From: Armatimonadota bacterium
Lineage (GTDB): Bacteria > Armatimonadota > UBA5829
DNA length: 45,178 bases
Assembly (NCBI GenBank): GCA_023474015.1
Contig: JAMCYN010000172.1
Coordinates: 1-45,178, forward strand
Direction: 5' to 3'
Of the stretch, positions 39,306 through 45,178 are shown piece after piece. The notes beneath the pieces are model-generated. The model saw only the letters and a list, made by a program, of their open reading frames with translations, did not search any database and was not told the origin of the DNA. Positions within the stretch are counted from its first letter, which is position 1. Every line of letters begins with the position of its first letter. The position numbers were made by a program, and so were the translations under genes.

Positions 39306-40277
39306 CTACCAGGCGAACGACTCCGGAGCCGGGCCGCCCGGGCCGGGGAATATCTCGTCAAGGCGCTGCATGATTTCGGGCGAAAGCTTTACTTCGAGGG
39401 CACGAAGACTGCCGTCAAGTTGGTCGATGGTGCGCGGGCCGATGATAGGAGCCGTGACGATGGGATTCCGCAGCAGCCACGCGAGCCCGACATCGGCGGG
39501 GCTTTCGCCAAGTTCCGCGCAGAGTGCCTCGTATTTCTCAAGTTTGTCGTGATTCTGTTCGATCCGCTCCATCACTCCCCCCTCCGCACGACGGCCCTCG
39601 GCGACCTTCTTCAATGCCCCGCCGAGAAGTCCACTAGCAAGCGGGCTCCATGGGATTACGCCCAGCCCATATGACTCACAGGCCGGCAGGACATCCGTCT
39701 CAGCCATCCGGGCGTTGAGGTTATACAGACACTGCTCGGAAACCAGGCCCATGAAGTTGCGATTCTTCGCGACCTCGTTCGCCTGGGCAATGTGCCACCC
39801 AGCGAAGTTGCTGCTGCCGACATAGATCACCTTGCCCTGCCTTACCAGCGTTTCCATCGCCTGCCATATCTCTTCCCAGGGTGTATTGCGGTCGATATGG
39901 TGCATCTGGTAGAGGTCGATGTAGTCGGTCTGCAGCCGTTTGAGACTGGCTTCACAGGCACGCGTAATGTGGAGCGCCGATAGCCTCGAGGTGTTTGGCC
40001 AGTCGCCCATTGTGCCATAAACCTTGGTGGCGATGACGGTCTTCTCACGCCGTCCCCCACCCTTGGCGAACCATCGGCCTATGATGTTCTCGGTAATGCC
40101 CTCGCCGATCATAAATCCGTAGACGTTGGCGGTGTCGATGAAGTTGACGCCGTGTTCAAGCGCGCGGTCCATGATGGCGTGGCTGTCCGGCTCGGATGTG
40201 TGCGGGCCGAAGTTCATCGTGCCCAGGCACAATCGGCTGACCTGGAGGCCGGTGCGGCCCAGATAGGTGTATTCCAT
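39306..40277 (-). CDS. Aldo/keto reductase (YghZ/Kvbeta-like)
   Basis: The 323-residue TIM-barrel oxidoreductase uses NADPH to reduce aldehydes or ketones. The start MEYTYLGRTGLQVSRLCLGTMNFG is typical. FIDTANVYG holds the catalytic Asp and Tyr, VIATKVYG holds the Lys and LYQMHHIDR the His. PIIGPRTIDQLDGSLRAL is the cofactor-binding end. The 323-residue length and the motifs fit the AKR groups related to YghZ and potassium-channel beta subunits. GGGGGATC lies seven bases ahead of the ATG at 40277. It is followed directly by the ppx gene. Confidence 0.9.
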   Translation of the reverse strand: MEYTYLGRTGLQVSRLCLGTMNFGPHTSEPDSHAIMDRALEHGVNFIDTANVYGFMIGEGITENIIGRWFAKGGGRREKTVIATKVYGTMGDWPNTSRLSALHITRACEASLKRLQTDYIDLYQMHHIDRNTPWEEIWQAMETLVRQGKVIYVGSSNFAGWHIAQANEVAKNRNFMGLVSEQCLYNLNARMAETDVLPACESYGLGVIPWSPLASGLLGGALKKVAEGRRAEGGVMERIEQNHDKLEKYEALCAELGESPADVGLAWLLRNPIVTAPIIGPRTIDQLDGSLRALEVKLSPEIMQRLDEIFPGPGGPAPESFAW

Positions 40278-40391
40278 TAAGATCCCCCTGATGTTTGATT
40301 GCTCAGTCTGTTTGTCATTGTACCCTTGGAAGCTAAGGATAGCAGACGTTGACGGAGATGGCAAGCAGGAGAGAAGTCATACGGGAGTCAT

Positions 40392-40590
40392 TTGGGGCTT
40401 TGCCCCAATCCCCACCAGAGACTCTGTCTCTGGACTCTGCCAGGAGCCGAGTGGCCCCTGGACCCCCGGCTGCTGGGATTGTATGGGGATATCCATACAA
40501 TCCCAGAGGTAGGAAGGTCAAGGAAACACTTGTTTCCTTGCGGGGTTAAGGGGCAGAGCCCCTTATGGGAGTCTGAGGGTGAAACCCTCG
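40392..40590. repeat. Modular multi-hairpin element, copy 2 (intergenic)
   Basis: Hairpins in order are TTGGGGC/GCCCCAA, CCAGAGA/TCTCTGG, CCAGG/CCTGG, a central palindrome, CAAGGAAAC/GTTTCCTTG, AAGGGGC/GCCCCTT and GAGGGT/ACCCTC. The central palindrome (40473-40506) is CTGGGATTGTATGG against CCATACAATCCCAG. It lies between the divergent-tail rhomboid stop and the aldo/keto reductase start. The scaffold matches 32443-32647 in reverse orientation. Confidence 0.9.
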
Positions 40591-40606
40591 GATAATTCCC
40601 GCCTTT

Positions 40607-41860
40607 CTACGCCGCCTGTGACGCCGTCCCTTGCTGGCGGGTGATATCGTCGCGCAGGTCCTCGGCCTCGAACATGAGGCGGCCGGAGGGGAACCTGGTG
40701 AGCAGCTCGGTGACCTTCGCCAAGGCGCGCGGGCCGTCGTGGAGCCTGTGCCAGAGCACGGCGGCCGTCCGATAGAGCGCGACCTCGATCTCGGGCGAGT
40801 TTGGGTGATTCTTCTCGATCAGCTCATACACTTGCAGCGCCTGGCCGGGCCGGGCCTGTTGCTCGGCCAGCTTGCCGAGGTAGACCAGATCGCCGGGGGT
40901 GAAGTGGTCGGTCGGGCCTTGGAGCACGGCAACGTAGGTCAGCGCCGCGTCCGGGCAGTTTGTGAGGATGGCTCTGAGGTTCCTATCTAGCGCAAACCTC
41001 ATGTCCTGCACGTCTCCATCGCGCACGGCCTTCTGGGCGTATTGGATGAGCAGCGCCTCATCGTCCGGCGCGCTCTCCACGAGTTTGCGTAGGTCGGCGC
41101 AGCTCAACAGATTGAGGTCTTTGACCTCCGCGTGGGCGGCCTTGACCTCCGAAACCTCGCTGCTGTCCCGCTTGACCTGGAACGCAAACGCGAGCAGCAG
41201 ACCAGCCGCCGCGCCTCCCACGTGCGCGAAGTTGGCGACCCCACCCAGGCTCCCAGCCGAGCGCGCTTGTATGCCGCTGTAGATGTTCACAATGAAGTAT
41301 GCCCCGATCACCCACATCGCCTTAAGCTCGAAAGTTCCTCTAAAGAACCACAGGATCGAATAGAAGATGCAGACGGGACTCCAGGAGTAGATATACCAGT
41401 AGGCTCCCAGCACGCCGAATATGCAGCCGGACGCGCCGATGGTCGGCACGGCGACGCCAAGGATGCCCGATGCGTCCAGCGCGACCTGGGCGACCGTGCC
41501 GGAGAATCCAGCCAGGAAATACAGCAATATATAGCGCGGTATCCCCAGCCGGTCCTCGACAGCCGGCCCGAACACCCACAAATAGAGCATGTTCCCGGCC
41601 AGGTGGAATATATCCCCGTGCAGGAACATGGCCGTGAAGACCGTGTGCACCGGGCTTTCACCCCACCTGAGCGCGAACGACATCAGGCTATCGCGGCGTA
41701 TGGCGAAGAGCGGGTGGTTCATGTTGCAGGCGATCAGGTGGACCAGCAAGTTGATGCCGATCAGTACGACCGTCGCGACCGGAAAGGTCCTCGGCGGGTT
41801 CTTGACGCGATACGGCACAACGAGAAACAGCATTACGGCGAGCAGTATGAATATGAGCAT
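40607..41860 (-). CDS. Rhomboid intramembrane serine protease with C-terminal TPR-like region
   Basis: The 417-residue protein has a rhomboid core of six or seven helices. His86/Asn90 lie in HLAGNMLYLWVFG, the nucleophile Ser144 in IGASGCIFGVLGAYW, and the partner His213 in FAHVGGAAAGLLLAF, so the Ser-His dyad is complete. The C-terminal half (about 245-410) is soluble and helical, with TPR-like segments (LVYLGKLAEQQARPGQALQVYELI and PEIEVALYRTAAVLWHRL). Rhomboid-TPR fusions are common in several bacterial phyla; substrates are unknown. GGAG lies ten bases before the ATG. The ACT gene is divergent. Confidence 0.92.
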   Translation of the reverse strand: MLIFILLAVMLFLVVPYRVKNPPRTFPVATVVLIGINLLVHLIACNMNHPLFAIRRDSLMSFALRWGESPVHTVFTAMFLHGDIFHLAGNMLYLWVFGPAVEDRLGIPRYILLYFLAGFSGTVAQVALDASGILGVAVPTIGASGCIFGVLGAYWYIYSWSPVCIFYSILWFFRGTFELKAMWVIGAYFIVNIYSGIQARSAGSLGGVANFAHVGGAAAGLLLAFAFQVKRDSSEVSEVKAAHAEVKDLNLLSCADLRKLVESAPDDEALLIQYAQKAVRDGDVQDMRFALDRNLRAILTNCPDAALTYVAVLQGPTDHFTPGDLVYLGKLAEQQARPGQALQVYELIEKNHPNSPEIEVALYRTAAVLWHRLHDGPRALAKVTELLTRFPSGRLMFEAEDLRDDITRQQGTASQAA

Positions 41861-41974
41861 GTGTGATTGGCTCCGTCGGTGTTTTGTACTCCGTTCGGTA
41901 TTATTGGCACTTTGCGGGTGAAACTTATGGGGACAGAGGTCACATGGTTCTGTTACAATATGACCGGAGGAACC

Positions 41975-42538
41975 ATGAAAGATTACATTTTAACAGTAAT
42001 GGCCAGCGACCGAGTCGGGATCGTCGGTGATGTGAGCTCCGCGCTGACCGGGCTGGAAGGCAATATCACCCACCTCAGCCAGACGGTTCTGCGCGGGTAT
42101 TTTACGCTCATCATAAGCGTCGAGATGCCTGATGAGCGCACGCAGCTTGAGATCAGGCAGGCGGTGGAGCGCAAGGGGCAGGTCGGGGAGTTGGAGGTCA
42201 ATGTGCGGCCCTACGTACAAGCGTCCGAATCGGAGGTCGTCCCATCGGAGCGCTTCACGCTGAGCATGCGGGGCCGCGACCAGAAGGGCATAATCGCGCG
42301 AGTCACCGGCCACCTTGCGGGGCGCGGCGTAAACGTCGATGACTTCTACTGCTACGTGCACGAGGGCGTTCTTCTGATGCTCGCGCAGGTGTCGGTGCCG
42401 AAGTCCATAGATGTAGAAGAATTGCAGGCCGATCTTGAACAAGTTGGCCGCGACTTCGGCATAATCATTCATTTCCAACACCAGGACATTTTCAGAGCCA
42501 CCAGCGAGGTTCGGCCGGTGCTCGACTTGCAAGGATAG
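41975..42538 (+). CDS. Double ACT-domain regulatory protein (GcvR-like)
   Basis: The 187-residue protein has two ACT domains. The first is MKDYILTVMASDRVGIVGDVSSALTGLEGNI (1-85 approximately). The second is FTLSMRGRDQKGIIARVTGHLAGRGVNVDDF (about 90-170). ACT domains bind amino acids and regulate enzymes. The two-domain layout is that of GcvR-like proteins rather than the single-domain UPF0237 proteins (about 90 residues) often paired with DUF711. It is six bases upstream of a DUF711 gene and surely cotranscribed. GGAGG lies five bases ahead of ATG 41975, which starts the first ACT domain; the open frame runs upstream to 41867. Confidence 0.88.
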   Translation: MKDYILTVMASDRVGIVGDVSSALTGLEGNITHLSQTVLRGYFTLIISVEMPDERTQLEIRQAVERKGQVGELEVNVRPYVQASESEVVPSERFTLSMRGRDQKGIIARVTGHLAGRGVNVDDFYCYVHEGVLLMLAQVSVPKSIDVEELQADLEQVGRDFGIIIHFQHQDIFRATSEVRPVLDLQG

Positions 42539-42544
42539 GAACCA

Positions 42545-43915
42545 ATGATCGGACTTGAGGATACTCTTCAGACTATAGAAATGCTTCAGAACGAGCACCT
42601 GGACGTGCGCGCGGTCAATATGGGCGTCGATCTCTTCGACTGCGCCGACCGCGACATCGACCGCGCCTGCGCTCTGGTAAAGGCGAAGATCGTGCGATGC
42701 GCGTCGCCGCTTGTGAGCGCGTGCCATACGATTTCGAGGCGATACGGAATACCCATCGTGAACAAGCGGGTGGCGGTCAGCCCCATCGCCGACGTGATGG
42801 CGGGCCACGGCAAGGACGGCCTGCTGCGGGTCGCGCACACCCTGGACGAGGCCGCGCGGGAGGCGGGAGTGGACTTCATCGGCGGCTACTCCGCGCTGGT
42901 GCAGAAGGGGATGACTGTCTCCGACCGCGACCTGATCGAGAGCCTGCCGGAAGTGCTGTCGCAAACCTCCCAGCTATGCGCGTCGATCAACGCCGCGAGC
43001 ACGAAGGCGGGGATCAACGTAGACGCGCTGCTCCTGCTGGGCCGTATCTGGCGCGAAATCGCCGCGAAAACCGCCGACTCCGACGGCTTCGGGTGCTGCA
43101 AGTTGAGCGTGTTCGCGAACATCCCCGAGGACAACCCGTTCATGGCCGGGGCCTACAAGGGGATCGGCGAGCCGGAGACCGTAATCAATATCGGGGTCAG
43201 TGGGCCGGGCGTGGTGAAGCGAGCCATCGAGCGTCTGCGGCAGAAGTCGAAGACCTGCGACCTCGGCAGTATCGCCGAAGAGGTGAAAAGCACGGCGTTC
43301 CGGGTGACCCGATGCGGCGAGCTGATAGGCCGCGAAGTGGCGAAGGCGGTCGGGGCACAGTTCGGGATAGTGGATTTGTCGCTCGCCCCCACCCCGGAGG
43401 TCGGCGACAGTGTGGGCGAGATATTCGAAGCGATGGGGATACCCAAGGTCGGCGGCCCCGGCACCACAGCCGCGCTGGCGATGCTCAACGACGCGGTGAA
43501 GAAGGGCGGGGCGTTCGCGTCGTCATCGGTCGGCGGCCTCTCGGGTGCATTCATACCTGTCGCTGAAGATTCATCTCTTGCGAAGGCGGTCGAGGAAGGC
43601 CACCTGACACTCGAAAAACTCGAAGCGATGACCAGCGTCTGCTCGGTCGGCCTCGATATGATCGCGCTGCCCGGCGACACATCAGCCGAAACTCTGGCCG
43701 CGCTGGCGATGGACGAGCTTGCAATAGGCGTAGTGAACCGCAAAACCACCTCCGTCCGCCTGATCCCCGTCCCCGGCAAGAAAGCCGGCGACCGCGCCGT
43801 CTTCGGCGGTCTGTTCGGTGAAAGCCCAATCATGAAGATCGCCAACGGCACATCAGACGAGTTCGTGTGCATGGCGGGGAGGATACCGGCACCATTGACG
43901 AGCCTCAATAATTGA
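42545..43915 (+). CDS. PFL-family DUF711 (UPF0210) protein
   Basis: The 456-residue protein is a clear UPF0210/DUF711 member, with NMGVDLFDCADRDIDRACALVKAKIVRCA, GGYSALVQKGMT, LCASINAASTKAGINVDALLLLG, FANIPEDNPFMAGAYKG, INIGVSGPGVVKRAIERL and SVCSVGLDMIALPGDT. The fold is related to pyruvate formate-lyase and anaerobic ribonucleotide reductase, but function is unknown. The pair with an ACT protein is widely conserved and suggests that its activity responds to an amino acid. Start and length are normal. Confidence 0.93.
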   Translation: MIGLEDTLQTIEMLQNEHLDVRAVNMGVDLFDCADRDIDRACALVKAKIVRCASPLVSACHTISRRYGIPIVNKRVAVSPIADVMAGHGKDGLLRVAHTLDEAAREAGVDFIGGYSALVQKGMTVSDRDLIESLPEVLSQTSQLCASINAASTKAGINVDALLLLGRIWREIAAKTADSDGFGCCKLSVFANIPEDNPFMAGAYKGIGEPETVINIGVSGPGVVKRAIERLRQKSKTCDLGSIAEEVKSTAFRVTRCGELIGREVAKAVGAQFGIVDLSLAPTPEVGDSVGEIFEAMGIPKVGGPGTTAALAMLNDAVKKGGAFASSSVGGLSGAFIPVAEDSSLAKAVEEGHLTLEKLEAMTSVCSVGLDMIALPGDTSAETLAALAMDELAIGVVNRKTTSVRLIPVPGKKAGDRAVFGGLFGESPIMKIANGTSDEFVCMAGRIPAPLTSLNN

Positions 43916-43922
43916 TCGGGGC

Positions 43923-43950
43923 TTGACAAGCAAGCGTTTTGTGATATAGT
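43923..43950 (+). promoter_or_regulatory. Sigma70-like promoter for the second PEP-CTERM gene
   Basis: TTGACA (43923-43928) and TATAGT (43945-43950) are 16 bases apart. The predicted leader is about 115 bases to the ATG at 44073. Confidence 0.6.
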
Positions 43951-44072
43951 TCGTAGTAGAGCCTGCTGTATTTCTGGGGCTGCTTTTGGGGGCAGTATGA
44001 GAAGTGCAGCGGGAGTTTTTGTTGACCACAACACTTACGGACTCTGTAATAATGCCGTTGGAGGGAGAGGAA

Positions 44073-44720
44073 ATGAGGAGAGTTGCTGTTTGCGTCTGCG
44101 TCTTGATGCTCGGACTAGCTGCGTTTGCCAATGCTGCGAAGATCATCCCGGTGTCTTACACCGCTCCGCCTGGAGACCCAAGTTGGAGCTGGTGGTACTA
44201 TGATGACTCCACAGGTAGTGAACTGACCGACGGAGTGCACGGTCCCCATTGGAGAAATGAACCTGGATACCCTGGAGACAACTTGGACTTTTGGAAAATG
44301 CCCGAGTGGGTTGCGTGGGATTCCCGCCCGGTGAGCATTGTATTCCAGTTGCCGACGAGTTGCATCTTGACCGGAGTCAGCGTCTTCAGCGGGAGAGACA
44401 CAATTCCATCCATCTATATTCCACAGACAGTTGCATTGCTTGCTCCTGACGCTGGCGGCAACTGGAGCTCGGTGGCTTCTCGTAACTATGTTGATTCCGA
44501 ATTCGGGGATGGGGCTAGGCATACTCTATCGGTCCCGTTGAACTCAATCGCCATCACTTCCATCAGAATCGACCTCACGCCCACGCAACGCTGGGTATTC
44601 GTGGATGAGATAGAATTCTTCGGAGACACCGTCCCCGAACCCTCCTCCATCCTCGCCCTCCTCATCGGCCTCGGCGGCGCGGCGGAATGGGTAAGGCGAG
44701 GAAAGCACGGGCGGTCGTGA
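44073..44720 (+). CDS. PEP-CTERM surface protein with galactose-binding-like domain
   Basis: The 215-residue exported protein has a signal peptide (MRRVAVCVCVLMLGLAAFANA) and a C-terminal sorting signal VPEPSSILALLIGLGGAAE followed by WVRRGKHGRS. The body (about 22-185) looks like an F5/8 type C/galactose-binding beta-sandwich: TDGVHGPHW, EWVAWDSRPVSIVFQLPTSCILTGVSVFSG, and SIRIDLTPTQRWVFVDEIEFFGD. Such domains bind sugars. GGGAGAGG lies ahead of ATG 44073. The protein probably decorates the polysaccharide-rich envelope, and its processing would need an exosortase encoded elsewhere. Confidence 0.82.
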   Translation: MRRVAVCVCVLMLGLAAFANAAKIIPVSYTAPPGDPSWSWWYYDDSTGSELTDGVHGPHWRNEPGYPGDNLDFWKMPEWVAWDSRPVSIVFQLPTSCILTGVSVFSGRDTIPSIYIPQTVALLAPDAGGNWSSVASRNYVDSEFGDGARHTLSVPLNSIAITSIRIDLTPTQRWVFVDEIEFFGDTVPEPSSILALLIGLGGAAEWVRRGKHGRS

Positions 44721-44774
44721 CGAGCCGCGCCTTGTTGCCCCACGCGCCCTGGTCTATTATCCGAACGTATAAAC

Positions 44775-44818
44775 CTTGTCATCCTGAGTGTAGCGAAGGA
44801 TCTGCTTTGAACCGGACG
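44775..44818. repeat. Dispersed palindromic repeat, left-arm fragment
   Basis: TTGTCATCCTGAGTGTAGCG and AAGGATCTGCTTTGAACCG match the left arm only. No right arm is nearby except that of the following full copy. Confidence 0.75.
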
Positions 44819-44844
44819 CATGGATTACCACGAAGTCATAAGTC

Positions 44845-44953
44845 TTGTCATTCTGAGCCGCAGGCGAAGAATCTGCTTTGCACCGACGGCCTCGTGCATA
44901 ACCGAGGGCCCGGTGCAAAGCGGATGCTTCGTCGTGCTTCCTCAGCATGACAA
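44845..44953. repeat. Dispersed palindromic repeat, copy F
   Basis: A full copy runs from TTGTCATTCTGAGCCGCAGG to CTCAGCATGACAA. The inner part GGCCTCGTGCATAACCGAGG gives a further small palindrome in the centre. Confidence 0.85.
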
Positions 44954-45040
44954 GGATTATGGCTTCGGCATGATGGCATAGGGAGCAAGACAATGTGGGA
45001 GCGAGAACCGAACGTATGGATTACCGCAAAGTCATAGGTC

Positions 45041-45144
45041 TTGTCATTCTGAGCCACAGGCGAAGAATCTGCTTTTGGGCCTTGGTTATCGAGCATACGT
45101 TCGGTGCAAAGCGGATGCTTCGTCGTGCCTCCTCAGCATGACAA
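45041..45144. repeat. Dispersed palindromic repeat, copy G
   Basis: A full copy runs from TTGTCATTCTGAGCCACAGG to CTCAGCATGACAA. With copy F and the shared flanks it forms a tandem duplication of about 196 bases. Confidence 0.85.
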
Positions 45145-45178
45145 GGATTATGGCTTCGGCATGATGGCATAGGGAGCA

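Larger units (their letters stand above)
44721..45178. other. Gene-free repeat region at the right edge
   Basis: This 458-base stretch holds no supportable gene. It contains a left-arm fragment of the dispersed repeat (44775-44818), two full copies (44845 and 45041), and a tandem duplication of about 196 bases that ends exactly at the window edge. Confidence 0.7.

Noticed and set aside
40349..40595. Small coding frames across the modular hairpin element
   Set aside because: Both frames only reflect the hairpin element, with no ribosome site. The similar peptide in the radical SAM gene is explained by DNA insertion.
42697..43566. Plus-strand frame of 289 codons inside the DUF711 gene
   Set aside because: It is an out-of-frame reading of a strongly conserved protein, with Arg/Gly-rich content and no motifs.
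44775..45144. CRISPR-like array at the right edge
   Set aside because: The repeats are long palindromes with similar interiors and a duplication of about 196 bases; there are no short direct repeats with unique spacers and no cas genes.

Overview
The window is about 45 kb of compact bacterial chromosome with some 42 protein-coding genes and no recognisable rRNA, tRNA or CRISPR array. Most genes are housekeeping genes with Shine-Dalgarno sites, frequent GTG/TTG starts and several sigma70-like promoters. The gene mix suggests a diderm of the Terrabacteria type. It has the yggS-sepF-proC-divIVA division cluster, a PilB type IV pilus ATPase, PEP-CTERM-like surface proteins beside exopolysaccharide genes, and a phosphoglycerate-mutase-like homoserine kinase candidate. 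Armatimonadota would fit, but this is inference from gene content only.

Layout. 1-2630 (minus): acpS, nnrD and a secreted protein cut by the left edge. 2812-7196 (plus): a ComEC-like metallo-hydrolase fold without its metal ligands, a stand-alone CheB methylesterase overlapping pilB, and rlmN. 7298-8813 (minus): two small TatA genes and a fructokinase-type PfkB kinase. 8967-11386: a DUF362/ferredoxin protein and the YchF ATPase. 11537-16830 (minus): an envelope block with a Wzc-like protein lacking the Walker A lysine, a PEP-CTERM protein with a thioester-like Cys/Gln pair, a sugar transferase with a PEP-CTERM-like N-terminus, and a secreted protein. 17070-23728 (plus): accB-hom-thrC-purC, then the homoserine kinase candidate and tilS; together hom, thrC and that candidate would complete aspartate-semialdehyde to threonine. 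23970-33481: envelope genes (Spy-like, NlpC/P60, PpiC), a CPBP protease, the division cluster and a B12-type radical SAM protein. 33697-38286: dcyD, a DNA methyltransferase, a heavy-metal permease and a probable EVE-domain nuclease, the most accessory-looking part. 38339-45178: ppx/gppA, an aldo/keto reductase, rhomboid-TPR, an ACT/DUF711 pair and a second PEP-CTERM protein.

The strongest unexplained signal is a set of palindromic repeats of at least four kinds. One is a dispersed element of about 100 bp (7 full copies plus fragments). Another is a modular multi-hairpin element of about 200 bp with two copies, whose scaffold is conserved but whose central palindrome differs; one copy lies in frame inside the radical SAM gene and adds about 68 residues. 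Small palindromes also sit in frame in the ComEC-like and ppx genes. Short tandem repeats fill intergenic gaps and supply the start region of tilS and the end of dcyD. This resembles the in-frame palindromic elements of Rickettsia. The second candidate for a new system is the EVE-PD-(D/E)XK-like protein at 37147-38286, a possible modified-DNA restriction nuclease.
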